From Phyllobacterium brassicacearum (GTDB lineage Bacteria; Pseudomonadota; Alphaproteobacteria; Rhizobiales; Rhizobiaceae), in the NCBI RefSeq assembly GCF_003010955.1, contig NZ_PGGO01000003.1, positions 310,001-374,000 on the forward strand: DNA of 64,000 bases, in the 5' to 3' direction. Both the position numbers and the translations under genes were made by a program. Each line of letters opens with the position of its first letter. Position 1 is the first letter of the stretch. Under the pieces are notes generated by a model. That model did not search any database and had not been told where the DNA came from. It was given only the letters and a program-made list of their open reading frames with translations. Shown here one piece after another: positions 30,633 through 39,405 of the stretch.

Positions 30633-32294
30633 ATGGTCCCGGAAGCAGAGTTTGTCGGGTACGACCCCACGACAAGAGAGGCCGTCCAGCAACAACCTGT
30701 TGCGCCGGCAACTGTACTGTTGCCCAAGCATCGACTACGTCCCGCCGCCTACATTGCCGCGTCAACCCTCCTGTCGATGACTCAGGGCCTCGGCATGAAC
30801 CTGATCGCGGCGAATATCCCGCAGATTCAGGGCTACCTTGGCGCGACAAACATCGAAGCGACGTGGCTGATCGCAGCTTATATGGCTCCTAACGTCAGCC
30901 TTTCGATCGCATTGATCAAGATCAGAAACCAATACGGCCTGCGGAATTTCGCCGAGTTGAGCATCGCCGTTTTTGTGTTGGTGTCGCTGCTGCACCTGTT
31001 CGTCACCGACCTGCAATCGGCTATCATAATTCGTTTTGTCGGCGGCATTGCCGCGGCACCGCTCTCGAGCCTTGCCTTTCTCTATATGCTCGAAGCCTTT
31101 ACCCCGGCGCGGAAGATGACAATCGGCATCTGCCTGGTCCTAACCAATATTTCGCTCGCCTCTCCCCTTGCACGATTGCTGTCGCCGACATTGCTCGACA
31201 TCGGCCAATGGCCAGGCCTTTACATGTTCGAAATTGCGCTGGCGCTTATCGCTTTGGGCGTGATCTACGTCTTTCCGCTTACGCCCATGCCACGAGCCAA
31301 AGTGATCGAGAAACTCGATATTGTCAGCTATCTCTTGATCGCCATCGGTTTTGGTTGCACCGCTGTTGTCCTGGTTACCGGGCGCCTCTACTGGTGGCGC
31401 GAAGCACCCTGGCTTGGCGTTCTGCTGGCAGTCGCTGTTGTGACGGTCACAAGCGCAGTTGTGATCGAGCTCAACCGCGAAAAGCCTCTCCTCGATATAA
31501 GATGGATTGCCAGCAAGGAGGTCCTGCATTTTGCCGGGACGATCCTTCTCTTTCGGCTGGCCGTTTCCGAGCAGTCGTCGGTTGCCAGCAACTTTTTCCA
31601 GAATCTGGGACTGCAGAACGACCAGTTATCATTGGTCTATATCGTCAGCATTCTGTCAATGATCGCCGCTTGTTTCTGCTGCGCCGCGGTCATGAAAATT
31701 GAACGCGTTCCGGCGATTCACGCCACCGCTTTGATCCTCCTGATCATCGGCTCCTATATGGACAGCCAGTCGACCAATCTCACACGCCCGATAAACATGT
31801 ATGTCAGCCAGGCGTTTATTGCCGCGGCGACGGCGCTCTTCCTGCCACCCGCCATGTCCGTTGGGCTCATGTCGGCATTGAAACGCGGTCCCAACTACAT
31901 ACTCAGTTTCATCATCGTGTTCCTGTCCACGCAGAGCCTCGGCGGCCTCCTCGGGCAGGCGGCATTCGGTTCGTTCATTACGATCCGCGAAAAATTCCAT
32001 TCCAATATTCTCGCCGAACACATCACCATGTCCGATCCCTTGGTTGTCCAGCGAGCAGCGCAACTCGCAAACGCCTACGGCCGGGTGATCGGCGACAAGG
32101 CGTTGCTCAATGCGGAAGGTGCCGCCTTGCTCTCTCAGCAGGTTACGCGCGAGGCAAACATTCTTGCGTATAACGACGCCTTCCTGCTGATCGCCGGAAC
32201 GTCCCTTTGTGCACTCATCGCACTTCTCTTGCACGTGGCGATGGGCGGACTGTTCCGCTCACACCTGACGCCCGCCACTGCTCAAATGAGTTGA
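30633..32294 (+). CDS. MFS drug-efflux transporter (EmrB/DHA2-like)
   Basis: The 553-residue protein has a hydrophilic N-terminus of about 45 residues, then about 14 membrane segments as in the DHA2 drug:proton antiporters. An extended non-membrane stretch near 445-515 lies before the last helix, as in EmrB. Its partner, the HlyD-type adaptor, starts seven bases downstream, so the two would form an envelope-spanning pump with an outer-membrane channel encoded elsewhere. The canonical motif A is not clear (IKIRNQYGLRNFAEL is at its place), so the drug-transport subfamily is divergent. The substrate is unknown. Confidence 0.86.
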   Translation: MVPEAEFVGYDPTTREAVQQQPVAPATVLLPKHRLRPAAYIAASTLLSMTQGLGMNLIAANIPQIQGYLGATNIEATWLIAAYMAPNVSLSIALIKIRNQYGLRNFAELSIAVFVLVSLLHLFVTDLQSAIIIRFVGGIAAAPLSSLAFLYMLEAFTPARKMTIGICLVLTNISLASPLARLLSPTLLDIGQWPGLYMFEIALALIALGVIYVFPLTPMPRAKVIEKLDIVSYLLIAIGFGCTAVVLVTGRLYWWREAPWLGVLLAVAVVTVTSAVVIELNREKPLLDIRWIASKEVLHFAGTILLFRLAVSEQSSVASNFFQNLGLQNDQLSLVYIVSILSMIAACFCCAAVMKIERVPAIHATALILLIIGSYMDSQSTNLTRPINMYVSQAFIAAATALFLPPAMSVGLMSALKRGPNYILSFIIVFLSTQSLGGLLGQAAFGSFITIREKFHSNILAEHITMSDPLVVQRAAQLANAYGRVIGDKALLNAEGAALLSQQVTREANILAYNDAFLLIAGTSLCALIALLLHVAMGGLFRSHLTPATAQMS

Positions 32295-32301
32295 TTGAAC
32301 C

Positions 32302-33342
32302 ATGTCCAGATATCTTCACCAATCTGCAACCCTTATTGCGATTGCCGTCGGCATCGCCGGGCTCGTCCTGGTCCTTTATGCGTGGCGCCTGCCACCCTTC
32401 GAAAGCAACGTCGAATCCACCGAGAATGCCTATGTCAAAGGCTATGTAACGCTGATCAGCCCACAATTGAGCGGCTACATCGTGGAAGTGCCGGTGCAGG
32501 ACTACAACCACATCAGCAAGGGCCAGTTGCTGGCGCGCATTGATGACCGGATCTTCGCGCAGAAACTGGATCAGGCACGAGCCACCCTTGCGAGTGAACA
32601 GGCCGCCCTTGCCAATTCCACCCAGCAGCAGAGAGCCGCAGAAGCCCGAATCGGTTCGAGCCAGGCGCAACACGACAGCGCGACCGCAGGCCTCAAACGC
32701 GCGCAGGCCAATTGGGCAAGGATCGAGCCTCTGGCACGCCAAGGGGTGATGACCAAGAGCGATGCCGAGCAAAGCCAGACGACACTGGAACAGGCGCAGT
32801 CGTCGGTCACCCAGGCACAAGCAGCACTTGAAGTATCCCGGCAGGACCTCGAAACGATAAAGGTGAGCCGCGGATCGCTCGAGGCTGCGGTCGCCGGGGC
32901 ACAGGCCGCAGTTGAACTTGCGCAGATTGATCTGGCAAACACGCGGATCGTTGCACCGCGGGATGGTACCTTGGGTGAGGTCGGCGTGAAACTCGGACAA
33001 TATGTCAGCGCCGGCACTCAGTTGATGGCAATCGTCCCGCCCGATGTGTGGGTCATAGCCAATTTCAAAGAAACGCAACTGAGCAATATCGCACTCGGTC
33101 AACGTGTCAACTTCACTGTCGATGCCCTGGACCACAAAAGTCTGACGGGGCACGTCGAACGTTTCTCACCAGCCGCAGGTTCGGAGTTCAGCGTCCTCAG
33201 GCCGGATAATGCGACCGGCAACTTCACCAAGGTCGCCCAGCGCATCTCCGTGCGCATCGCAGTCGATCCTGATCAGGAACTCGCCAAACAGCTCTCGCCC
33301 GGCATGTCCGTGGTCGTTCGAACACAAAGTGAAGGCGCGTAA
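32302..33342 (+). CDS. HlyD/EmrA-type periplasmic adaptor
   Basis: This 346-residue membrane-fusion protein begins with an uncleaved membrane helix (about 8-28, TLIAIAVGIAGLVLVLYAW). Then come the barrel-sandwich half ENAYVKGYVTLISPQLSGYI, a long coiled-coil hairpin (about 90-200, rich in Ala/Gln/Glu), and the second half IVAPRDGTLGEVGVKLGQYV. A beta-barrel domain ends the protein. It bridges the MFS transporter encoded just upstream to an outer-membrane channel. Spacing of seven bases implies co-transcription and regulation by the MarR protein. Confidence 0.9.
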   Translation: MSRYLHQSATLIAIAVGIAGLVLVLYAWRLPPFESNVESTENAYVKGYVTLISPQLSGYIVEVPVQDYNHISKGQLLARIDDRIFAQKLDQARATLASEQAALANSTQQQRAAEARIGSSQAQHDSATAGLKRAQANWARIEPLARQGVMTKSDAEQSQTTLEQAQSSVTQAQAALEVSRQDLETIKVSRGSLEAAVAGAQAAVELAQIDLANTRIVAPRDGTLGEVGVKLGQYVSAGTQLMAIVPPDVWVIANFKETQLSNIALGQRVNFTVDALDHKSLTGHVERFSPAAGSEFSVLRPDNATGNFTKVAQRISVRIAVDPDQELAKQLSPGMSVVVRTQSEGA

Positions 33343-33430
33343 CCCAGGACGAAAGGACGTTTTCTGGCTGAATCGGAAGAAGGGCGGAAAAACAAGAGAT
33401 TAGACGCATCAGGTCATTTATGCGGCAAGA

Positions 33431-33522
33431 CTGTCACATAGCGCGTATAAGCCTTCCCAAGGTGTTACGGCTGTGAATTGAATCAACTTACCAATTTGTT
33501 AAACCGGCATCGTCACCGGTTT
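33431..33522. promoter_or_regulatory. Upstream region of btaA with weak Pho-box-like site and inverted repeat
   Basis: CTGTCACATAGCGCGTAT (33431-33448) has a good first half and a poor second half of the PhoB box CTGTCAT-N4-CTGTCAT. Further on, AAACCGG (33501-33507) and CCGGTTT (33516-33522) are perfect arms eight bases apart, about 55 bases before the btaA start. The region 33,343-33,576 holds no gene. Confidence 0.35.
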
Positions 33523-33576
33523 GTTACATCGAAATGTTAGGCGGGCAGGAATTTCCAACAAAGGGGATTCGATTAG

Positions 33577-34830
33577 ATGCCTATTGCTCGACAATCCAGA
33601 AGCGCCTCTCACCCCCGCAATGAGAAGCTGAACAAGGCAGTTCGCCAAAACAGACTTCTATCGCGCGCTGGATTGTCCGAACGGCTCTTTGCCCATGTCT
33701 TCAAGGGACTGGTCTATCCGCAAATTTGGGAAGACCCGGAAGTGGACATGGAAGCGCTGCAGATCCGCGCTGGTCACCGCATCGTCACCATCGCTTCCGG
33801 CGGCTGCAACGCCATGTCGTATCTCACTGCCGATCCGGCAAGTGTCGAAGCAGTCGATCTCAACACTGCCCACGTTGCTTTCAACCGGCTTAAACTCGCT
33901 GCGGTTGCCAACCTGCCCAACTATGACGCTTTCTATCGTTTCTATGGTACGGCCGATGACAAGGCCAACCTTGCTGCCTACGAGCGCTTTATCCAGCCGC
34001 ATCTGGACACCACCAGCCGCGCCTACTGGGAAAAGCGCATGCTTTCGGGCCGCCGCCGCATCACGATCTTCTCGCGCGACCTCTATCGTCACGGCCTGCT
34101 CGGTGTTTTCATCGGCATGGGCCATCGTGTAGCCAGGCTTTACGGCATTGATCCGCGCGACATCCTCAAGGCATCGACCATGGAAGAGCAGCGCGCCTAT
34201 TTCGACCGCGCGCTCGCCCCGCTCTTCGACAAGCGGATGATCCGTTGGGCAACGAAGCGCAAATCCTCGTTGTTCGGCCTCGGTATCCCGCCGCAGCAGT
34301 ACGATGCGCTGGCAACAGCCGGAAACGGCAACATGGCACAGGTTCTCCGTGGCCGCCTTGAAAAGCTCGCCTGCGGCTTTCCGCTGTCGGAGAACTATTT
34401 CGCCTGGCAGGCATTCGGGCGTGGCTACAGCGACAATGCCGAAACGGGGCCGCTGCCCCCTTACCTCTCCCGCAACAATTTTGCGACCGTGCGCGAACGC
34501 GCCGGCCGGATGAGTGTCGTCAATGCGTCCCTGACAGAATTCCTTGCCGCAAAACCGGCAGCCTCCGTCGACAGGTTTATTCTTCTCGACGCGCAAGACT
34601 GGATGACCGATACGCAGCTCAATGATCTTTGGCGAGAAATCAGCCGTACCGCTGCCCCGGGCGCGCGCGTTATTTTCCGAACAGCGGCCGAACCAACGAT
34701 CCTCCCCGGTCGCATCAATGACGCATTGCTGAACCGCTGGGCGTATCAGGCGGAAGAGTCGCTCGCGCTCCATGACCGCGACCGCTCGTCCATCTATGGC
34801 GGCTTCCATCTTTATCTGCTCAAGGACTGA
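33577..34830 (+). CDS. btaA: SAM:diacylglycerol 3-amino-3-carboxypropyltransferase
   Basis: BtaA moves the aminobutyrate part of S-adenosylmethionine onto diacylglycerol, giving DGHS, the first step to the betaine lipid DGTS. The 417-residue length and blocks such as FAHVFKGLVYPQIWEDPEVDM, TIASGGCNAMSYL (SAM site), VDLNTAHVAFNRLKL and SIYGGFHLYLL match the BtaA/DUF3419 family. It acts at the inner membrane. The methyltransferase gene btaB follows after five bases, so both steps lie in one operon. In rhizobia and Rhodobacter this pathway is switched on by phosphate shortage through PhoB; only a weak Pho-like box is seen here. Confidence 0.93.
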   Translation: MPIARQSRSASHPRNEKLNKAVRQNRLLSRAGLSERLFAHVFKGLVYPQIWEDPEVDMEALQIRAGHRIVTIASGGCNAMSYLTADPASVEAVDLNTAHVAFNRLKLAAVANLPNYDAFYRFYGTADDKANLAAYERFIQPHLDTTSRAYWEKRMLSGRRRITIFSRDLYRHGLLGVFIGMGHRVARLYGIDPRDILKASTMEEQRAYFDRALAPLFDKRMIRWATKRKSSLFGLGIPPQQYDALATAGNGNMAQVLRGRLEKLACGFPLSENYFAWQAFGRGYSDNAETGPLPPYLSRNNFATVRERAGRMSVVNASLTEFLAAKPAASVDRFILLDAQDWMTDTQLNDLWREISRTAAPGARVIFRTAAEPTILPGRINDALLNRWAYQAEESLALHDRDRSSIYGGFHLYLLKD

Positions 34831-34835
34831 CTTTG

Positions 34836-35492
34836 ATGTTTGCAAAGATTGAACATGGGCGGCTGATGGATCGCGTCTATCGGCACCAGCGGCATTTCTA
34901 TGATGCTACGCGCAAATACTATCTGCTCGGTCGCGACCCGATGATCGCCGGACTCAATCCTCCGGAGCGGGGCAGTATTCTTGAAATTGGCTGCGGCACC
35001 GGCCGCAATCTGGTGCTGGCTGGCGAGGCATACCCTAAGACTTCGCTCTATGGCATTGATATATCGCACGAAATGCTCGCTACAGCGCACAAAAATATCG
35101 CTGCCGCCGGGCTTGGCGGCCGCGCCCACCTGGCCTATGCGGATGCTGCCGATTTCAACCCGGTGGAGCTGTTTGGGCGGCGTAAGTTCGACCGGATTTT
35201 CATCTCGTATGCGGTATCGATGATCCCGCAATGGGAAGCCGTGATGCGTGAAGCGGTGAGCCACCTCACGCCGGGCGGGGCACTGCACGTCGTCGACTTC
35301 GGCGACCTGAAAGACCTCCCACGGTTCACCAGGACTGCACTCTACAAATGGCTCGAATGGTATCATGTCACTCCGCGCAACGAGCTGTTAGATGTGGCGG
35401 ACAAGATTGCCGTCGAAACTGAGACCGAAACAGAGGCACAACGGCTCTACGGCGGTTTTGCCTGGATCTCGGTCATTCGCCGCAAAGCCTGA
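34836..35492 (+). CDS. btaB: Diacylglyceryl-homoserine N-methyltransferase
   Basis: BtaB methylates DGHS three times with SAM to make DGTS. The 218-residue class I methyltransferase has motif I ILEIGCGTGRNLVLAG (about 49), YGIDISHEM (about 73) and a post-motif LTPGGALHVVDFGD (about 145). The start is the ATG at 34836 with AAGGA nine bases upstream; an adjacent TTG one codon earlier is also possible. Neighbour btaA makes its substrate. It ends eight bases from the convergent lipase-like gene. Confidence 0.93.
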   Translation: MFAKIEHGRLMDRVYRHQRHFYDATRKYYLLGRDPMIAGLNPPERGSILEIGCGTGRNLVLAGEAYPKTSLYGIDISHEMLATAHKNIAAAGLGGRAHLAYADAADFNPVELFGRRKFDRIFISYAVSMIPQWEAVMREAVSHLTPGGALHVVDFGDLKDLPRFTRTALYKWLEWYHVTPRNELLDVADKIAVETETETEAQRLYGGFAWISVIRRKA

Positions 35493-35500
35493 AGAAACCG

Positions 35501-36523
35501 CTACTTGCAAAGATCGGCTTTGGAACCCTCGGCATTCGGTCCGGCGAGGCAATATAGCATTGACATGTCCGCGGCCGAGCGGGTGCTCTGCGGATTAGGC
35601 TCGGCCGTATCGCCGCTCGTCGGCCGGTTCAATTCGCAATCTGGACGAAGCAGGCACATGACCGGTATTCGCGCCATCGCGACCGCTGCCCTGAACATGC
35701 CCTCTTGTCCGGCAAAATTGCCAGCATTGCGCACGCGATACCATTGATGCGTACGTGAAATACGGAAAAAGGCCCGCGGGTTGGACAGAATCGCCATTCT
35801 TGAGGTCAGATCATTGTCAGCAAAGAGATCCACCACCTGCCCGTCATAGGGCTCCGCCAGGCGTCGATTGTTCGACACGAACGTCGAATTGAACGTGATC
35901 GCTGCCGTGCAGGGAAATGCCGCTGCAATGTGACGAGCAAGCCCACCGCCCAAGCCATGGCCAACCGTGAAATACTCGACCGGCAGCCCATCAGAGCCGG
36001 ATTGAGCGTCCCTTCTGATCTTTGCGAACTCCTTGCGGGCAGTACGATATTGATCCCAGGGATTGATCATCTGCGTAAAATAGGTGTTCTCGCTGATGAT
36101 GTCGGTCAGGTTGGTAACGCTGTCCTTTCCCCGGAAAACCACCATCACTGACAGGCGGTCGGCGCTGCGACGATAGTAAAGTTCGGCATATAGGCCACCA
36201 GGCCTTACGATAGGTTCCCCTTGTGAAACCCAACCGAAATAATCCGGCATCAGCTTGAACTGCTCACGGGGGATGGGGCGATAGGCGTTCGAGGCAAAGG
36301 CCGCGTAAATGCCAAAGTAATCGGAAATCAGTTCATTGTCGTAATCGGGAAAGCCCCGATAGTTGCGCCAGAAACTGGGGATCATGGGCCGTATGCAACT
36401 TCCGGATTGACCGGCCGAAATACCGAGATCGTCCCGGTTGATCGTCACCCATGATGCGAAGAAAGCATTGGCTGCTGCAACAAGTCCGACAAGAACAGCC
36501 AGCAGGCCAAGTCTTCTGATCAT
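35501..36523 (-). CDS. Lipase-like alpha/beta-hydrolase protein, nucleophile Ser replaced by Gly
   Basis: From the ATG at 36523 (GGGGG six bases upstream) the protein has 340 residues, with an N-terminal membrane anchor or signal (MIRRLGLLAVLVGLVAAANAF). The pattern VMVVFRGKDSVTNLTDI then VGHGLGGGLARHIAAAFP then ITFNSTFVSNN resembles class 3 lipases, where the elbow reads GHSLGG. Here the nucleophile position (about residue 190) is glycine, read clearly from the codon GGC. Either the protein is not a serine hydrolase or it works as a binding protein. Three cysteines near the C-terminus suggest an exported protein. It is convergent with btaB; no operon partner. Confidence 0.65.
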   Translation of the reverse strand: MIRRLGLLAVLVGLVAAANAFFASWVTINRDDLGISAGQSGSCIRPMIPSFWRNYRGFPDYDNELISDYFGIYAAFASNAYRPIPREQFKLMPDYFGWVSQGEPIVRPGGLYAELYYRRSADRLSVMVVFRGKDSVTNLTDIISENTYFTQMINPWDQYRTARKEFAKIRRDAQSGSDGLPVEYFTVGHGLGGGLARHIAAAFPCTAAITFNSTFVSNNRRLAEPYDGQVVDLFADNDLTSRMAILSNPRAFFRISRTHQWYRVRNAGNFAGQEGMFRAAVAMARIPVMCLLRPDCELNRPTSGDTAEPNPQSTRSAADMSMLYCLAGPNAEGSKADLCK

Positions 36524-36774
36524 TTCGTTCCCCCGCCTCAAATTCAGGTTGTAACGAGTAACATGGCTCCGGGCTACGCGCAGCCAACAAATTGACTTTA
36601 AGGTTGGCGAACTTGTCCGCGAAATCAAAGCCTGTATAGTTTTGCCGGTCCAATCCGGACGGTGACCGTATTGATCGTCGTAAAGCTCGGTCCATGAGGA
36701 TCGGGGTCTGCGCTTCAAGAAACCTGTCACCGACGTGGACTGGATCGCCTGCTGTCGAGAACAGGGAAACTGCC
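36524..36774. other. Divergent intergenic region, no gene seen
   Basis: These 251 bases separate the lipase-like gene and the DUF2277 gene and must contain both promoters. I see no convincing -35/-10 pair, repeat or small gene. Confidence 0.4.
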
Positions 36775-37044
36775 ATGTGTCGTAACATCAAGACGTTATT
36801 CAACTTTGATCCACCGGCCACGGAGGACGAAATTCACGCATCTTCGCTGCAGTTCGTCCGTAAGCTCAGTGGCTTCAACAAACCGTCGCATGCCAATGCC
36901 GAAGCCTTCAATCTTGCAGTCGAGGAAGTTTCGGATGCGGCACGGCGCCTGCTCTTTTCACTGCATACCCAAGCGCCGGCGCGCGACCGGGGCATCGAGG
37001 CCGAGAAGGCGCGCGAGCGATCAAGGGCAAGATTTGCCTCCTGA
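36775..37044 (+). CDS. DUF2277 family protein
   Basis: The 89-residue protein begins MCRNIKTLFNFDPPATEDEI, which is the hallmark of DUF2277, a small family of unknown role common in alphaproteobacteria and actinobacteria. It is soluble and helical, with FVRKLSGFNKPS and a charged C-terminus (EAEKARERSRARF). Cys-2 and Arg-3 are at conserved places. I start at the ATG at 36775 because the family N-terminus begins there. It stands alone between divergent and downstream genes. No function is proposed. Confidence 0.85.
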   Translation: MCRNIKTLFNFDPPATEDEIHASSLQFVRKLSGFNKPSHANAEAFNLAVEEVSDAARRLLFSLHTQAPARDRGIEAEKARERSRARFAS

Positions 37045-37252
37045 AGTCATCCCCTTTTTGCACATCCGGCATCGGTAGTGTGATATTGACCCGTGGTGCG
37101 GGCTGTGATTTTTCGGCAGCCCGAGCCCGCTAATAAGGCGGCGATAAAAAGTTGAAGCCGATGGGGATTGAAGTACCTTTTGTTAAGCGTAATGGCACAT
37201 CACTATGGGGTACCAGACGCTCCCGCCACGATTCGAACACGGACCAATATTG
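37045..37252. other. Intergenic region with nested hairpins
   Basis: GCGGGCT (37098-37104) can pair with AGCCCGC (37124-37130), while the overlapping GGGCTG (37100-37105) can pair with CAGCCC (37117-37122). It may end the DUF2277 transcript, but no T-run follows. The rest would hold the promoter of the muramidase gene. Confidence 0.3.
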
Positions 37253-38074
37253 ATGAAACGACTTGCAGCAGGCTTGCTGACCCTTCTTCTTCTGACCGGC
37301 TGCACGACCGTTGACTATGATTTTTCGGAAGCAAAGCGTCCCTCCGCCGTCCAGCAAATCGCTGCGCCATCCGGCAAGGTAGGCGCGGCGCGCTTCGGTG
37401 ATCGCGATCCGCATGACTGGAACGGCAAATCGCCCTGGGGCTACCCGATTCACGGTACTGACATATCCAAGTATCAATCTAAAATTGATTGGCAGACTGT
37501 CCGCGGCAATCGCATTTCCTTCGTTTTCATCAAGGCGACGGAAGGTGGTGACCGCGTTGACGACCGCTTGGCCGAGAACTGGGCGGCGGCACGAGCTGCA
37601 GGCATCTCGCGCGGCGCCTATCATTTTTACTATTTTTGCCGAACCGCCAAGGATCAGGCGCGGTGGTTCATTCGTCATGTGCCAAAAGATCCGGACGCAC
37701 TGCCTCCTGTTCTCGACATGGAATGGAATGCGGCATCACCCACGTGCAAGCTCCGGCCCAATGCCGCCGTTGTTCGCAGTGAAATGCGCACGTTCCTGGA
37801 CATTGTCGAGCGCCATTACGGCAAGCGTCCGATCATCTACACGACTGTCGATTTCTTCGACGACAATGATTTGAGGCAATTTGTCGGCTATCCGTTCTGG
37901 CTGCGCTCTGTAGCGGGCCATCCGGATGAGAAATATGGACCGCATCCCTGGACCTTCTGGCAATACACGGGAACTGGCTCTGTTCCCGGGATACGGGGTG
38001 ACGCGGATATTAATGTTTTTGCGGGCAATGAAAGTGCCTGGAAACAGTGGCTGGTGCGCAACAAGGCACGATAA
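37253..38074 (+). CDS. GH25-family muramidase lipoprotein
   Basis: GH25 enzymes hydrolyse the MurNAc-GlcNAc bond. From the ATG at 37253 the protein has 273 residues: a lipoprotein signal (KRLAAGLLTLLLLTGC) with lipobox LTGC, and a GH25 barrel from about 65. Catalytic signatures are HGTDISKYQSKIDW (Asp), FIKATEGGD and VLDMEWNA (the DxE pair), with FWQYTGTG near the end. Placement at the outer or inner membrane would make it a wall-remodelling enzyme. An MltB-type transglycosylase follows, so both may act on the same glycan strands. Confidence 0.9.
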   Translation: MKRLAAGLLTLLLLTGCTTVDYDFSEAKRPSAVQQIAAPSGKVGAARFGDRDPHDWNGKSPWGYPIHGTDISKYQSKIDWQTVRGNRISFVFIKATEGGDRVDDRLAENWAAARAAGISRGAYHFYYFCRTAKDQARWFIRHVPKDPDALPPVLDMEWNAASPTCKLRPNAAVVRSEMRTFLDIVERHYGKRPIIYTTVDFFDDNDLRQFVGYPFWLRSVAGHPDEKYGPHPWTFWQYTGTGSVPGIRGDADINVFAGNESAWKQWLVRNKAR

Positions 38075-38190
38075 AGGTTCGTCCCTGCCCTATCTCGCAA
38101 TTCTTTGTCTTCACGCCACCAGCATATTCGTGCATTAGCAGGTCATGTCCGCGCACCATTGGATGCGCCTGTTACCAACGAGAATCCCTG

Positions 38191-39405
38191 ATGAACAAAC
38201 TATCGATTGCCCTAGCCGCCAGCCTTTTGGTTTTGTCCAGCGCCGCCAATGCACTCGACCAGGTGGCGTCACCGCAGCCGGCAATCGCGAAGCCTGCCTG
38301 TGGCGGTGAATTGGAGCCTTGGTTCAACGGACTGATCAACGAGGCCAAAGCTGCCGGTGTCTCCGATAAGGGTATCAGCGAGCTGTTCAAAGCATCGATG
38401 GACGACAAAGTTCTGGAGCGCGATCGCGCTCAGGGCGTGTTCAACCAGACATTCCTGACGTTTTCCTCGCGCATGGTGTCCGATTACCGTTTGAAGCAGG
38501 GTGCGGCAAATCTCAAGAAATATGCAGACGTCTTTGCCCGAGCTGAGGCAGAATATGGCGTGCCCGGCCCGGTAATCGCTGCCTTCTGGGGTCTGGAAAC
38601 CGACTTCGGTGCTGTTCAGGGTGATTTCGACACGCTCAACGCGCTCCTGACGTTGTCATTTGATTGCCGCCGCCCGGAACTCTTCCGCCCGCAACTGATC
38701 GCTCTCCTGAAACTCTTCGACAGCGGCGTTGTGGATGCCAAGACGACTGGCGCCTGGGCCGGTGAAATTGGCCAGATGCAGATGCTGCCGACCGACTATC
38801 TCGAGCGCGGTGTAGACGGCGATGGCGATGAAAGGGTCGACCTGAAACACAGTGCTCCGGACGCCATCATGACGGCAGCACGCGTGATGCGTGATCTCGG
38901 CTGGCGCAAGGGCGAACCTTGGCTCGAAGAAGTCAAGCTGACACGGGAATTGCCCTGGGAGAATGCCATTCGCACCAATCGCCTGCCCCATTCGAAATGG
39001 GCGGAATGGGGGGTGACGGGCATGAAGGGACCTCTTGGACCCGATGACGGCAATGCTTCCCTGCTCCTTCCCATGGGGCGCAAGGGACCGGCCTTCCTGT
39101 CCTATGCGAATTTCGACGTGTTCGTTGAGTGGAACAAGTCGATCATCTACGCGACGACTGCTGCCTATTTCGCCACGCGCCTTGCTGGCGCGGGCCCGCT
39201 TGAGCCGACTAATCCTGAACCCGGTCTCAATCCGGAGCAGATGAAAGAATTGCAGAATAAGCTTGCAGCGCGCGGCCACGACATGGGGCCGAAGATCGAT
39301 GGCGTGTTTGGCATCCTCACCCGCGACGCGGTGCGCGAGGAGCAAATCCGCCTCGGCCTGCCGGCTGATTCCTGGCCAACGCCGGAGCTGCTCGGCAAAC
39401 TCTAA
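38191..39405 (+). CDS. Lytic murein transglycosylase, MltB type
   Basis: This GH103 enzyme cuts peptidoglycan glycan strands non-hydrolytically. From the ATG at 38191 the 404 residues comprise a signal peptide (NKLSIALAASLLVLSSAANA), the catalytic domain with IAAFWGLETDFGAVQGDF (catalytic Glu about 130) and GEIGQMQMLPTDYLERGVDGDGD, and a C-terminal peptidoglycan-binding domain (about 340-400; LNPEQMKELQNKLAARGHDM). There is no lipobox, so it is periplasmic. Its stop overlaps the stop of the convergent decarboxylase by three bases. Confidence 0.92.
   Translation: MNKLSIALAASLLVLSSAANALDQVASPQPAIAKPACGGELEPWFNGLINEAKAAGVSDKGISELFKASMDDKVLERDRAQGVFNQTFLTFSSRMVSDYRLKQGAANLKKYADVFARAEAEYGVPGPVIAAFWGLETDFGAVQGDFDTLNALLTLSFDCRRPELFRPQLIALLKLFDSGVVDAKTTGAWAGEIGQMQMLPTDYLERGVDGDGDERVDLKHSAPDAIMTAARVMRDLGWRKGEPWLEEVKLTRELPWENAIRTNRLPHSKWAEWGVTGMKGPLGPDDGNASLLLPMGRKGPAFLSYANFDVFVEWNKSIIYATTAAYFATRLAGAGPLEPTNPEPGLNPEQMKELQNKLAARGHDMGPKIDGVFGILTRDAVREEQIRLGLPADSWPTPELLGKL

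Noticed and set aside
37215-37245. Possible tRNA 3' half on the minus strand (GTTCGAATC)
   Set aside because: The flanking bases do not form a T-stem, and no acceptor or anticodon arm can be found upstream.
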